Assembly: GCA_023630585.1 (NCBI GenBank)
Contig: CM042566.1
Coordinates: forward strand, 11,539,754-11,603,753
Direction of reading: 5' to 3'
Origin: Cranoglanis bouderius
Lineage: Eukaryota; Chordata; Actinopteri; Siluriformes; Cranoglanididae
DNA length: 64,000 bases
How positions within the stretch are numbered: position 1 is the first letter of the stretch; each line of letters begins with the position of its first letter. Of the stretch, positions 1 to 11,927 are shown in pieces. Position numbers and translations under genes: made by a program. The notes under the pieces are model-generated. The model was not told the origin of the DNA. It did no database searches and saw only the letters and a list, made by a program, of their open reading frames with translations.

Positions 1-1840
1 AGGATTGCAGGACAAGATGATCTGCAGGATCTCTTCTGATGCTAGATTAGAAAAATGTGCCAGGGAAGGACAAGGGGAATCCTCAGTGGGTAGTGTAGGA
101 GTTGGGGTGGAAGTGAAGGTCTGGCAGATTTTTTTGATCTTCCCATCATAAAAAGTGGCAAAGTCTTCAGCAGTCAGAGAGGACAGTGCAGGAGGAGCCA
201 GTGGGTTGAGTAGTGAAGAACAGATGTTGTGGAGCTTCCGAGGGTCTTGTGCAGAAGTTTCCAGCTTTTCCTTGTAGAAGGCAGTCTTAGCAGAAGTCAC
301 TTCAGATGAGAATTTGGACATGAGAACACGATTAGAGGCAAGATCTGTCTCGAGTTGTGATTTCTTCCACTTTCTTTCTGCTGTTCTTAGTTCTCTCCAA
401 TTGCTATGCAACACATCTCACAGCCATGGAGCAGGGTAAGAAATCTTCCTGGGTTTAGAGAATAGAGGGCAGAGGAGGTCCATGGATGAGGAAGTGAGGA
501 TAGGAAAGTATCTGTGGCTAACTTCAATGGTAGGGAGGAAAAGGAGTCAGGGTCTGGAAGAGATGATAGGGTGCAGGAAGCTATGGAAGAAGGAGAGATA
601 GAATGGAGGTTTTGATGGGTAGGAGAGAAGTATTGATAGCTGGTTTTAGGCAGGATAGGGAGGGTGATGGTAAAGGATACCAAGTGATGATCAGAGATGT
701 GGAGTGGGGTAGCATTGATGTCTGTAGCTGGAGAGGGGCAACTGAAGACCAGGTCCAGGACATTTCCTCCCTTATGTGTGGGTGGGCAGCTGTTGAATGT
801 CAAGGAGAAAGAGTGTAGAAGAGGGAGAAGGCAAGAGTATTCGAGCTTGTCAGAGGGGAGATTGAGGTCTTCAAGGACTGTAAGAGGGGTACTGTCGGTA
901 GGGAAAAGACTGAGAAGCATATCAATTTCTTCAAGAAAGTCTCCTAGGGGACCAGGAGGGCAGTAGATGACTATGATGAGAAGGTTGATCGGGGAGGCAA
1001 CTGTAACTGCATGGAATTCGAAGGATGAGATGTAGAGATGAGACAGGGAGAGAGGTGTGAAGCACCATCTCCGAGACAAAAGCAGACCTGAACACCACCC
1101 CTGACAGTTTCTCGAGGAGTGTGAGAGAATGCATAAGCAGAGGATAGAGCAGCAAGTGTAGTTGTGTTCTGTGGAGTTATCCAGGTCTCAGATAGAGCCA
1201 GAAAGTCAAGAGAGTATTGGGAAGTTAAAGCGGAGAGGAAATCAGCTTTCTTTACAGCAGACTGGCAATTCCAGATCCCACCTACCACTGCTGTTTGAGA
1301 CCAAGACAACAGAGGAGGGTAGATGAGGTTACTGGTAGTTCTGCCTCTGGTTTGTGGATGAGAGCTTCTAGGTCTGAGACAGCTGACAACAGAGATAGGT
1401 TTGAGGGATATGTCTAGTCAGGAATTAAGTTAGAGAGGATAGAGCTGAGCAGGAACTGGTAACACTTAACTGAACAAGAAAACACTACTAAACTTGATAC
1501 TTTATGCTTTTATCCAATACAGACACTAGCAGTACACCTTCAATGTATCTTGGTAAGCCCTGCCCACAATTCACACCTTAAGAGAGACAAATTACTCTTA
1601 ATTAACCACCTGAGAGAACTAATTAGCATAGACTAAACAAACACTTCCAAGCAACACTACAGAAATCAACAATACTATACAATACAGCAGTTCTAGTGGC
1701 AAGAATCTAGATCCAACTGGGTCAAGTAGATAGTACACAAAAGTAAGAATCTTACCTTACCAGTAGAGAAGAAATTCAAGATAGAATAACTAAAAGCTCT
1801 TCTTCCTCTTCTCTCTGCTCTCCTCCGTGAAGGTTAACAC
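1..1840 (-). mobile_element. LINE, L2/CR1 type, 5' half (RT beyond left edge)
   Basis: The minus strand reads from a presumed 5' leader (about 1840 to 1310, no long ORF, ending in pyrimidine/purine-rich sequence near 1800) into an AP-endonuclease-type domain (1309 to 387), then into sequence with no clear domain up to position 1. The reverse transcriptase would follow to the left of the window, so the element is cut by the window rather than shown to be 5'-truncated. Assignment to the L2/CR1 group rests on how the endonuclease reads (see next entry). The leader part is inference, because it has no coding signature of its own. Confidence 0.7.
387..1309 (-). pseudogene. AP endonuclease domain of L2/CR1-type LINE, frameshifted
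   Basis: Two overlapping minus-strand reading frames together cover an apurinic endonuclease domain, which in LINEs nicks the target DNA to prime reverse transcription. Frame one (1309-971) starts with the family-typical NCQSAVKKADF and contains ALSETWI, where the Glu of the ETW motif is a metal ligand in this fold. Frame two (1079-387) carries the core strand VIYCPPGP and ends with ISDHHLVSF, the S-D-H motif of the active site. The frames differ by one register and cross near 1080, so at least one indel breaks the ORF. A second difference from live copies is VLEDLNLP where a G-D-F-N type motif is expected. Dead copy; clade call is fairly sure, family name is not. Confidence 0.8.
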
Positions 1841-1849
1841 ATGGTCATG

Positions 1850-2340
1850 ATGAGTTAACCTGTGGTCTTTCCATTTGGTCTTGGTGCTTGGTTTAATTTA
1901 GCATTAAGAAGGCGGGTGGTTGATCTGAAGTGGTGGTGGCATGTACTCCAGTAGGTGATCAAAGAAATAAGGTCCGGAAACATGTTCGCAGGGTCTGTGT
2001 CTTTTTATGAGGTGGCCCATGGACTTAGAGCCCAGGGATTCTTCGCCATGGTCTAGGATAGGGTTTATGTCTTGACCAGCTTGTGGCCTTCCAGGGGGGT
2101 GATTTATGGCTTTGCTGTAATATGGCCAGATGCCCCTTTCTGACAAAGACCGTTAGTGTTACTTAATATGGCACTTATCTGCAACCACATTAGCTGGGCC
2201 CCATCCTGTGACAGAGTCTTTGTCTTATTGTTCGAATGGTACAAGAGTGTGGGTTTGGGCCCCCTAAGTGGAACGTGGCTCATTGTCTTATCTCTTCCTG
2301 TTATATCTTGGCTCCCTGGTTTGCTCTGAGGTGTTTTCAG
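1850..2340. repeat. Interspersed repeat RX, copy 1
   Basis: This segment is alignable by eye with 29206-29396 plus 31040-31252. Shared blocks include GGTGGTTGATCTGA, AAGGTCCGG..GTGTTCGC, GTCTGTGTC.TTTTA, GACCATTAGTGTTACTT and GTGGCTCATTGTCT in the same order. It has no long ORF and no terminal repeats that I can find, so the class is unknown. The second copy is interrupted by a Rex1-like LINE. Confidence 0.6.
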
Positions 2341-3210
2341 TACTTAATTTCAATGTTGTTCACAATGCAAGTAAAGAAATGTTTTCTAGACATATTCAGA
2401 TATGACTGGGCATGTAGCTCACATGACACATGCTAGGAATGCAGCTTGGATACACCAAGTGCTGTTGTTTCATTTGTCAATAAGACAGACGTGCTAAATG
2501 ATCTCATTCAATGAAAATATACTGGCCGTGCTGTAAGCAACAAAGGTGCTTTCCAAAATAACTGAGGCCCAGATAAAGGAATAATTGTTTGGTCCAGAAA
2601 TTAAAGAGTTCATCAAATCATAGAGAGAACTGCATGGAAGGCAGAAGGTTTCTGAATATTTTCTTGGAAACTATAGAGCATCAACCTACATCCAGGTGGT
2701 TGACAAAATTTTTCAAGCATACAAAACCATGGGGTTCAACATTTCATTTGGGATTCATTTTCTGCATTAACATTTAGACTTCTTCTGTGCAAATCTTGGT
2801 GCAGTCAGTGACGAACATGGTGAATTGTCTCAGGACACTGCGATAACAGAAAAACAATACCAGGACAACTAGAATCCAAAAATGCGTGCATATTATTGTT
2901 GCACACTTCAAGTAGAATCATCATACAAGTGAAAATCAACAAGTGAAAATGTGAAAGTCCAAGCGAAAATTAACCACAAAACATTTTTTAGGTCACTAGA
3001 ACTAGTTCAATGTGTTAGCACTATTAAGTGATTAAACAGATTCATTCAGTAAAAGACTAATTTGCGTTTCTAAAATTACATTTTGTTCAGTTAGAAGAGC
3101 TCTGTCATGATCAGCAAAATTTTCTGTGGTAGCAACACTGTTGTTAAAAGTGTTGTCCAGTGTAATCACCATTCAGGAGACTGAATCACCTACAATTAAT
3201 TTCATATTAC
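2341..3210. other. No recognisable feature
   Basis: AT-rich sequence with only short chance reading frames. I see no transposon termini, SINE boxes or coding signature. Confidence 0.5.
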
Positions 3211-3214
3211 TATA

Positions 3215-3480
3215 GTACTATGCAAAAGTCTTAGGCACAATATTTTGTTTAAATACAAATTTTGTCTTAGGTATTTATTTAATGTCTTCTGCAACAGAAA
3301 AAATAGAGCAATTTTTAGATTTTTTTTTTTTTTTTTTTTAAAGAAAATTTTTACATAAAAACATGTTTGTATGTCAGTAAATAAAAGCTGTCAGGTTCTA
3401 CCTGCCAAAACAGAAGCAAATGGGAAATTCAAAGTCTCCAGAAGAACTGTGGCAGATTCTCCAAAATCTGACCAGCCGAT
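3215..3480. repeat. Remnant of Tc1-related non-autonomous element
   Basis: Begins with TATGCAAAAGTCTTAGGCAC, which resembles inverted-repeat ends seen in fish Tc1-like elements, followed by a poly-T run (3319-3340). The block 3360-3480 (tcagtaaataaaagc..., AAAGTCTCCAGAAGAACTGTG) is matched in the same order at 34610-34925, where a similar end GTGCAAAGGTTTTAGGCACT lies upstream. No transposase is left. The family assignment is inference from the end sequence. Confidence 0.5.
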
Positions 3481-3879
3481 ATTTTCACTGTTTTTCCCAT
3501 ATCCAATATAATGAAGAATTAATTCTGTTTATTCTTGCATATAAAATAATATGGCTGTTGTTGGTGATGGCCCCTGAGTAAGCTATTGCTTAGGGCCCTT
3601 AAATGTTCAGAAACAACCCTGTTTGTCTACATTTGAAAATAAAAGATTAAAGCTGACGGTGTTATGAAGCGCTCTTCTTTTCTAGTGGAAAATACAGGTT
3701 GTGAATGAAAAGTACTGGTTAACAGTCCAAATTGGTGATCTACATGCTCCATGAATATCACATTTTTAAAGACAGTAGAGAGCTAAAAAAAAAAAAAAAA
3801 GTCAGTTAAAAAAAACAGTTGTGCTTTAAATCTCATCATGATATATTCCAGATACAAAATGCCCACATGTAAATGAGGT

Positions 3880-4065
3880 CACAGATGCAATTAGCTTTTG
3901 TCTGCAGTTAACTATCAACTGGCAACACTGGCACCTTTACACTAGATCCTGTGAGAATCTTGCATCAGCTGTTGGCAGCTCTGCCATCATTTCGATTCGA
4001 ACTTGTGATCTTTGAATGATAGACAGTTGCCCAACTTCTTAGTCATGTCATTGTTTCCCTGCTTT
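3880..4065 (-). repeat. Degenerate tRNA-derived SINE
   Basis: On the minus strand the segment contains AAGTTCGAATCGA, close to a pol III B-box, preceded by a degraded A-box-like stretch (gactaagaagttgggcaac). The layout resembles the better-preserved SINE at 45050-45345, including the AAGTTGG word before the B-box. The 3' body is not recognisable. Confidence 0.35.
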
Positions 4066-4089
4066 GACCTTTACAAACCTGTCCCTGGA

Positions 4090-5330
4090 TATTGGATCCA
4101 CCTGTTCTCCCTCTGTATGCATGCTTATTGTCCTCTACTATGAACATTAACTGTGATTTTTGGAATTTTCTAGAGCACTGAACTACTTTTCTGAATATAG
4201 TTGTAATGACATGATTTTTGTCTGGTGTCTCTAATTTTTAGAGTGTTTTGGTTTACACAGCAAAAAGCGCAGTGGGGACATTTAGTAGCATTGAATTATA
4301 CTGAAGTGTTTACTTGACCCATGAAGTGGCTAACCTAATTTACATGAATTAATATTTACAGCACTGAATAATTCTTTGTGTGGATTTAGAGTGCTTTACT
4401 TTCATTCTGCTGAACTTTATAGAAGCTACTTAACATTGTTGGAGTTATTTCAGTGCTGTAAGAGCTATTCACCGCTCAAGTTACATTCTTTTTTGTTCTG
4501 GCAATTGTTGAGACAAAATGGTACAAGCTGCATGTGAAGGTCAGTAAGAAATGCAATACAACACAAGACACCATCAAAATATTAGCATGGCATCAACCAC
4601 GATGTAAATACTGCACCCAAACTGAAGTGAAATGTTACACTTAGGGAAAGAGCAAGTTTATTTCAAACGCAAGCAAAACTGCTGGTATTAAATTAAGTGA
4701 CACTTTTCCCAAGTGAAAAACTCATTTCTAATATAACACAGTGTCATAATGTAGCTGAGTCATTTTTTAAATTTGTTTATTTAGGTTGATGTTGCAAAAA
4801 GCATGAATCCTGAAACCAATTCAATTCTGAAATGAAGTTAGTTTAGATCCAGACTAGACTAGAATCAATGTTTCCATTAAAAAATGTCAGTGTGAGATGC
4901 TTTGGGTATTATAAATATGGCCTCAGCTGTTTGTGTACTTTTGTGCACTCCAATAATGAAACATTTTTTAAGCACTTAAACAGCTGTTGTGCTATAGCAT
5001 GGTTGGTTTTGAAGGGTTTGTTTTTTATTCTTTTAGTGTTTACTGTGCAATTATGAGTTACTTTTGAATTAAGTTACTTAATTTCAGAATCCTGTGGGAT
5101 AAAAGAAAGAGATTACATAACCATATGACAATTTCTTTAACCTTGACAAACTGATATTTTTTTAGGAAAAAAAAATGATTTGCCTTGAACTCAGGGTAAA
5201 TATGTCTATAGTTAAGTGCAGAATCATTACAGTAAATCCACTGTTAGCCTTGGCAATGCAAATTGAATTTTTTAATGCTAACGGTTACTATTGAATTATG
5301 TAGTATGGTACAGCTAAAATGTCAATAGAT
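4090..5330. other. No recognisable feature
   Basis: AT-rich DNA without coding, terminal-repeat or RNA-gene signals. Short frames such as that at 4868-5056 have no family resemblance. Confidence 0.5.
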
Positions 5331-5384
5331 TAATGTTGGAAAATATTAGTAATGCAGGACATAAAAGACATAAACCTGGCCCTG

Positions 5385-5650
5385 TTCATGTCTCATGTTC
5401 ATGTTCTCACCGTGCTTCGGGGGTTTCCCCCCCACAGTCCAAAGACATGCATTGTAGGCCAACTGGCATCTCTAAATTGTCAGTGGTGCATGAGTGTGTA
5501 TGCAGTTGTGCCTTGCGATTGGTTGGCACCCTGTCCAAGTTGTCCCGCATCTTGTGCCCCAAGTTTCCTGGGATAGGTTCCAGGCTCCCCCACAATGCTG
5601 TGTAGGATAAGAGGTACAGAAAATGTATGTATGGATGGATGGATGGATGA
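5385..5650 (+). repeat. 3' part of teleost SINE/LINE repeat with (ATGG)n tail
   Basis: Reads as the 3' body of a very common fish retroelement: CCCACAGTCCAAAGACATGC, then GGCACCCTGTCCAAG, then GGGATAGGTTCCAGGCTCCC, then GGATAAGAGGTACAGAAAATG and a tail of ATGG units (5629-5650). A simple-repeat tail is expected for elements mobilised by RTE- or CR1-type LINE machinery. The tRNA-like head of what may be the same family is seen on the minus strand at 9590-9715. Confidence 0.6.
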
Positions 5651-6093
5651 GTTAGCTAGTCACCTAGCATCCTATGCCAAAATTCCTTCAGACAAATGAG
5701 ACAAAACAGAGACACTTCACATTGATATTAAGGCTATGAGTGGCAACAGCAGGATTTGACCACAAAAGCGAAGTCCTTCTTTAGGTTAATGATTAGATGC
5801 AGTTACAAGTTACATTATATGGTCAATGGTTTGTGGACACCTGACCAATCACACACATACAGTCCCCTCTGAAAGTATTGGAATGGCAAGGCCAATTCTT
5901 TTGTTTTTCAGTATTTCAGAGTCAGAATTTCAGCTTTCATTTTCTGATATTTACACCTAGATGTGTTAAACAGCTTAGAATATAGCACATTTTGTTTGAA
6001 CCCACCAATTTTTCAAGTGATCAAAAAACATTGGAACATGTGACTGACAGGTGTCTCTTGTTGCCCAGGTATGCCCTATTAGACTGTTTACAC

Positions 6094-6290
6094 CAGGGGT
6101 CTTCAATCTTATCCACAAAGGGCCAGCATGCCTGCAGGATTTCATTCCAACCAAGCAGGAATCACATCTGATTCCACATGTTTAAACAGTTTATCTTGGT
6201 TTCCAATTAACTATCAGCCAACGATCCTATTTGGCTGGAATAAAAGTCTGCAGCCACACTGGCCCTTTGTGCATAAGACTGAAGACCCTG
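6094..6290. mobile_element. hAT-type MITE, 197 bp
   Basis: Terminal inverted repeats: left CAGGGGTCTTCAATCTTATC and right, as complement, ...GATAAGACTGAAGACCCTG with small differences (the right end reads cataagactgaagaccctg). Flanking octamers GTTTACAC (6086-6093) and ATTTAAAC (6291-6298) agree at 6 of 8 positions, fitting an aged 8-bp hAT target duplication. Interior non-coding. Confidence 0.65.
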
Positions 6291-6429
6291 ATTTAAACTA
6301 TTTATAGCTTTAAATGTCTACTCTTGGATTGATCTCTTGGAGAGCTTTAGTGGCTCATTTCTGTATTTGTTTGAGCATTCCAGGGGTTTTGCCTGTGAAG
6401 ACTGCATTTGTTAAAAAGAATAAACCAAC

Positions 6430-9065
6430 ATGAAGAGCAGAGAGCTGTCTATGGAAGAAAAGCTAGCCATTGTGAAGCTGAGAAAAGTGGGGAAACACTG
6501 TAAGAAGCATTGTGAGAACTGTGAAGAAAAGCCCAAAAACATCAGTTAGTGACATCAGCAACAACCTCCACATAGGTGAAGGCCTCACAATCCACCTTAT
6601 AAATATCCCCCAGAATCATAGCTGCCATACAACAAAATACAAACCACTCATCAGCAGTAAGAGTCAGAAGGGCAGTTTGGAATGTACAAAGAAATACAGA
6701 GATAACTCACAAAATTTCTGGATCCAAGATTAACCTCTACCAAAGTGGTGGAAAGCCCAAAGTCTGGAAAAAAAAGATACATTTGCTCATGATCCAAAAC
6801 AAACAAGCTCATTTGTGAAACATGGTGGAGGTAGTGTCATGGCTTGGGCTTGCATGGCTGCTTCTGAAATGGGCTCTGTAATGCCTCAGCACAAGCAGCA
6901 TCATATAATTCATGAAATTATAACCAGAAGAAATAAAACAATGGGCCTTCTCAGCCAGAGAACCCACAAGAAACTCTGGACCAAAATGTCTCCACTCAGG
7001 GAGCCATAAAACAAGGAATCCACACCCAGACACCAAGGAGCCACTTACATCCAGTGTGTGCATCTGCCTTATCTCAACCAACACGGCAAGCATTAAAGGC
7101 CTCCCTGACCCAGGGCTGAACCCTCTTGACCACAGAAACTACTCTCAAATGCAGTGATTTAGGCCTTTTGGGCCAGACCAGTTTGCTTACTCAACAGAGA
7201 AGTCCAACGACCCTTACCATTAAGGCCAATAAATTCTGAAAGAAAGGAGAGACCCTTTCGCTTACTCACAAAGATTACACATTCCACAATTCCACAAGTC
7301 TACACAAGGACTCACCCATTCCACAATCGGCGCCTACCAGGAGCAACGACTGTGGGAATTAATCTTTGTTGTTCATCTTTCAACAACTGCAATCACCTAT
7401 TTTCTACCATGTGTTGTTCTATTTTCTTCATGTGTATCACCTTTAAGTTGCCACTAATTATTCCATTTAATCATGCATTAGTGTAGTAGCCCTAGGAGGA
7501 TCATTGTGTTTTAAATATTAGTAATGTACTTTAAGTATAGTCAAACATGTCTTGTTTGGTATGTATGTGTTCATTGAGTGATTTCCTAAATCATAAGAGT
7601 AAGGAAATTTGTGTAGATTTTTCTGATATGTACATGCAAAGTTTCAGGACAAAGTTTATTAATACACCCATCATTGAAGAGTGTGGAACCACTCATCTGC
7701 AGGGACAAGGGGCTGATTAGCATAATAGGTGGAGAATCTGGCAAACACCCCGCCCAAAGACAATATTGATTGGAGGAAGCACTCTGGGCTGGACTAGCCC
7801 AGGAAGTGTTAAAATCCTAAGAACACAAGTTTTGGGGCTCGTCACTTGCTTTGCTCTATCTCTCGTATCTCTTGCTTCTTGGCACGCTTCGAAGGACGGT
7901 GTCGGCGGAGGGTCTCCAGAGCCAATTAACGTCGGGGAGATCAGATCACGTTTACCTTGGCCTGGGGACCCAGCAAGAGCCGCCGCCTGCTTTTCAAGCC
8001 TCCCGCCTTCATTCCACTCAGCATTCCGATTGGTCTTCCGAGATGCCTCTCACCGTCCAGACCGCTGACGACACCACAATGTAACGAGGAAATCCCTTCA
8101 ACACAGCTAAGGCAAGTGCAATACCCCAGAATCTAGCTAATCTGGTGTCTATAATAAGTTGAGCCCTTCTAAAGGAAGTGAAGATAACTTAATAAGTTGA
8201 TGGTTTGTTCAGATCATGGTCTGTGAAATAGCATGCTACGCTAGAGACTCAGAAATTCATTCACTCTTCATTATCATCCGTTTATGTATGCGTGTGTGTG
8301 TGTGTGTGCGTGCGTGTGTATATATGTTAGATTAGTTTCTATGTCATAGAGTAGTTCAATAAAGTCTATTCTTAAATATACATGTTCTTATTGCTTACAA
8401 GTGTCTATTACCTTGAATTGCGATTCTACTACATGCTCTTAAAATAATATTTCACTATGTTTAGGATATTATTGCCGGTGGCCACAGAGGTAATATCTAA
8501 TGCATAATTAATGAATGCACTAGTTTCAACTTATCGCTGGACGAATAGTTGATCAGTAATACTAAATTAGTCAAATTTCCTTTTATGAGCTGATCTGTTA
8601 ATCTCTCTGACATCTTTGGAGGAGAATAAAGATAGCTCAATTTAAACAACTAATTTTTACTTACATAAAATGGTGGAGAATATATCAAATTAACCTAAAC
8701 AGCTAATTTTCACTACAGCTCACTAATCTTTACTGATGAAGTAACTCATGATGGTAGCAGCAGAATGAATTCAGAAATCCACAGAAACATTCTGCCTACC
8801 AATATACAGAGAAATGCATCAAATCTAATTTGGAGGAACTTCATCAGCAAGACAATGACCCAAAACACATTGCCAACAAAACAAAGGACTTAATTAGGGA
8901 AAAGCTGAAAGTTTTTAGACTGGCCAAGTCAAATCACAAGACCTTAAGCCAATTGAGCATGTGTTTCAACTCCTGAAGAGGAAACTGAAGGGAGAAACCC
9001 CCAAAACAAACAACTACTGAAAGAAGCTGTATTACAAGCCTGGAAAAGCATCAAAAAGAATAATG
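6430..9065 (+). pseudogene. Tc1-like transposase of E0, decayed and split
   Basis: The N-terminal half (6430-6876) starts ATGAAGAGCAGAGAGCTGTC and retains the helix-turn-helix region in broken frames. The phrase KHGGGSVMAWACMAASEMGS (6819-6875) is the strand just after the first catalytic Asp of Tc1 transposases. The C-terminal half (8718-9065) restarts at the word where the first stopped and shows a QQDNDPKH-like stretch (about 8847-8870) and a degraded proline/Ile-Glu region around 8945. Frames change repeatedly, so no protein can be made. The interruption 6877-8717 is a solo LTR. Confidence 0.75.
6877..8717 (+). mobile_element. Solo LTR C1, 1841 bp
   Basis: The ends are TGTAATG...CACTACA. 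GCTC precedes (6873-6876) and follows (8718-8721) the element, and removing the LTR plus one GCTC restores the Tc1 context, so the boundary is firm. An AATAAA polyadenylation signal lies at 8358-8363 and a (GT)n tract at 8285-8320. Homologous segments occur at 18395-19445 (+), 25885-26950 (-), 31253-32970 (-, split) and 36466-37440 (-). Frames inside (for example 7766-8068) have no family resemblance. A four-base duplication is usual for some retrovirus-like and Gypsy elements; the class of the parent is not proven. Confidence 0.8.
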
Positions 9066-9589
9066 CAACAGTTTGGTAGTGTCAGTGATACAGTTATTGA
9101 AAGCAAAGTATATGCAAACAAATATTTACTTTAATACTATCTGTTCCGACTTTTGCTCACTTGACGATTGGTGGGTCTGCCACCAAATGTGCCATGTTCT
9201 AAGTCTAATGAAACCTGGAATTCTGATCTCTCATCTCATATTAATCTTTTGGTCTCAAACCCAAATGTCTTTGTGTGTATAACAACAACAAAAAAAAAAA
9301 GAATTGGCCTTGCCATTCCAGTTTGGGAAAGGCCAACATATAGGTGTGATGGTCAGGTGTCCACAAACTTTTGGCCATATAGTGTATTTATTTAGAAAGT
9401 GTTGGCTAACGAGCTGCACACTAAAATCAATCTAAAATGATATTTGAGTAAAATGGGATTTAACTCTTTTCCAAGTACATTTTAATGCACTTAATAAAAA
9501 TGTCTTCTGAACGTATTGATATATGGAATTAAAACTTGCTTACATGAAAATCTAATAAAGAAGTTAATCCATTAATTTGTTCATTCATC

Positions 9590-9715
9590 TTCTTTGTTTT
9601 TAAATACAGGGTGAAATTTTGAAACTCTGCTCAGACTGTAACCTGAGATCAGGATTGAACTAGGGACCCTGGTGCTGTGACACAGCAGTGCTAACCACCA
9701 TAATGCCCTAAATAA
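9590..9715 (-). repeat. tRNA-derived SINE head, degraded
   Basis: On the minus strand the order is an A-box-like segment (tggtggttagcactgctgtg), then AGTTCAATCCTGATC, close to a pol III B-box (GTTCRANYC), then a body with gcagagtttcaaaatttcac. This is the head layout of a very common fish SINE whose usual 3' body resembles the repeat at 5385-5650. Not a functional tRNA: the cloverleaf cannot be folded from it by eye. Confidence 0.55.
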
Positions 9716-9735
9716 TTTAATGTGGACAATAATAT

Positions 9736-10440
9736 TTGGCAAACTCAAATACTTTTAATTCCCCTCCTTCTCCCCCAGTGTCTGTCTCTTCTCTCCCCCA
9801 GGCAAGTGAATCCTGGGCCGCAGGTGTCGGACTAAAGTCTGGGCCAGTGTGCTGGTGTATCAGGGAGCCTGGGCATTTCCAGGACCGATGTGATGGAGGT
9901 GGGGGTGTTGGTCTGGATCTCTGAATCGCTGCAGGCCACCCCTGTTCAAAATACTGGTGAGTGTTCAAGGGAGTACATACCACAGATTGGTGGATTCAGG
10001 CTGTAACCACACCTCAATTCACTAATGCCTGATTCAAGGTGAGGCATTGGGGAATACACATATGGTGAAGGTGAGGTGCGTGCATGGGGATGTTCATGAA
10101 TATCCATTAGTGCCAGTTATCATTAAATTCTGGGGTCAAAAAAATATAGTGGAGGTGGCAATTAATCCTCATCTCACCCATCCACTAATTTTGGGGAGAA
10201 ATTGGCCAGGGTTTCCAGCATTAATGAAAGAAATGTTTGTCGATAGGTCCTGCTGTAGTGAGAGATAGTGTGGAATGTGTGCAGTGTTGGCTGGGAAGGT
10301 GGTGCCAAGGCCGTCAAAATCAGCTCCAGATCATAAGGACGTCGGGAGGGCCCCTTCACTCTTTGTGGGGATTCCCCTCTGGGATTTTCCCTTGGAGTGG
10401 TCGTGTGACGAGACCCTAAAGAGTAATTGATCATCAGCGA
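9736..10440 (+). pseudogene. Gypsy Gag-Pol fragment: zinc knuckle and protease
   Basis: A nucleocapsid knuckle is readable at about 9850-9897 as CWCIREPGHFQDRC. The CCHC pattern is off by one residue (second Cys displaced), so it is probably dead. Downstream, VDSGC (about 9990-10004) is a retropepsin active-site D-S-G, soon followed by a stop. The later frame 10047-10268 contains VKVRCVHGDVHEYPLVPV and HPLILGRNWPGF, the flap-to-C-terminal strands of Gypsy protease. At least one frameshift and one stop break it. No RT follows before the repeat field at 10850. Function known for the family: cleavage of the polyprotein. Confidence 0.7.
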
Positions 10441-10849
10441 ATCCAGCCCAATGTTATGCTATCCCACTTCTATTTTGCACTTATTATGGATAGATTATAT
10501 CAAGTGATGCAGGACACTTCAATCCAAGAAGAAATAACCCAGTTGTTGGTCCCAAAGAGATGTCGGGAATTGGCTCTGTAGAGTTAGGTGGAAAAACACT
10601 AACAATACTGTGTGAAGCACGAAGACACATGGGGTGTTTAAATATACAGCTTAATCAAAGGGGAAACGGGAACAGCTGTGCATGAACAAGACATGTGAAG
10701 GGAAACAACCAATACCATTACAGGGGTGGAGACAGGACAAAAAGCAAAACAAAAACATGTGGTAGCATAAACAGAGACATGTCAATGTGGAAGTGCGCAC
10801 TGCTCAGTACATTTATTGTGCTCATCAAGCTGGACAACTTTCAAATTAA

Positions 10850-11882
10850 TCATTAGCTCCGTCAACAGGAAGTCGGCCATTTTGGATTTAATGTGTTTTT
10901 TTTTTTTTAAATTGCAGGCTCTGCCTTTTTAAGTCCTCCTCCTAGGGGATTCATGTGATTGTTACCAAACTTGGTCAACATTATGCCAAGACATATCAGA
11001 TGCTAAATTTCAAAGAGATTTGTGATATTTCAAATGGTTTTGCCATGGCAAAGCAATAAATTTATGGCAATTAAAGGGAAACAGGAAGTGTCTCATATCT
11101 TCTGCATGCAATGAGTGATTTAGATCAAACTTGAGCTGTGTTTGGTCACAGGGGCTGATCACATGGATGTGAATATTGTGAGTCATGGTCATAGCACCAC
11201 TAACTGGCAGCAGGAAGTGCGTCACTTAAAACAGGCTTTTAAATAGTCATCTTATATGTACCCAAATCACTCCAAACTTGGTCAGAATAATGTCAAGACA
11301 TGGCTTCTGCATGCAGTGAGTGATTTAGATCAAACTTGAGCTGTATGTTTGGTACTGTGGGCTGATCACATGGATGTCACTATTAGAGCCACCAACTGGC
11401 AGCAGGAAGTATGTCACTTAAAACAAGCTTTCAAATAGTCTTCTTATATTTATCCGAATCGCTTCAAACTTGGCTAGAATAATGTTGAGACATGGCTGAT
11501 TTCAAATTGCAAAAGGAGTCTTGATATCTTAAATAATGTTGTCGTGGTAATGCATCAAACTTTAATACTCTTTTCTTTGTATATTTGGTTGTTTTACTCT
11601 ACAGCACACACTTCACAATTGTTTTCATACACCCACCATACACCCACCTGTGCTTGGGCCCGTCATCGCTGCTTGCAGCTATATTTATTTATTTATTTAT
11701 TTTTCTATTCAAGGTTTCTGGGGTTTTGGGGCCCTTAATATGCTCAAAAACTCATGAAATTCGGCACACACATCAGAGTCATTGACCATTAGGCCCGGAC
11801 AACGAATAGCACATGGGTGTGTTGGGGGGTCTCTGTAGTGCCCCCCTTTACACGATACAAAACCATATATGTATGAAACTCA

Positions 11883-11927
<45 letters not shown>

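Larger units (their letters stand above)
5860..9325 (+). mobile_element. Tc1-like element E0, interrupted
   Basis: The 5' end starts CAGTCCCCTCTGAAAGTATT next to a TA (5858-5859). The 3' end carries the complement of the subterminal part (gaattggccttgccattcca, 9301-9320) but lacks the outermost bases, which are replaced by outer-element sequence. Transposase remnants lie at 6430-6876 and 8718-9065. The gap between them is a solo LTR with a 4-bp GCTC duplication. A hAT-type MITE sits in the 5' untranslated part. Confidence 0.7.
5813..9384. mobile_element. Outer TIR element (Tc1-type MITE) split by later insertions
   Basis: The ends are inverted copies. Left 5813-5850 (ATTATATGGTCAATGGTTTG..., then tggacacctgacc) matches the reverse complement of 9345-9384, which carries ggtcaggtgtccacaaac. 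TA dinucleotides lie just outside both ends (5811-5812, 9385-9386), as expected for Tc1/mariner insertion. Almost everything between the ends belongs to younger insertions, so the original element was short and had no transposase. Confidence 0.65.

Noticed and set aside
7766..8084. Two overlapping plus frames with ordinary composition
   Set aside because: They lie wholly inside solo LTR C1 and are not conserved in frame in C2 or C3.
9073..9395. Frames at the right end of E0
   Set aside because: Read through Tc1 untranslated and terminal repeat sequence.
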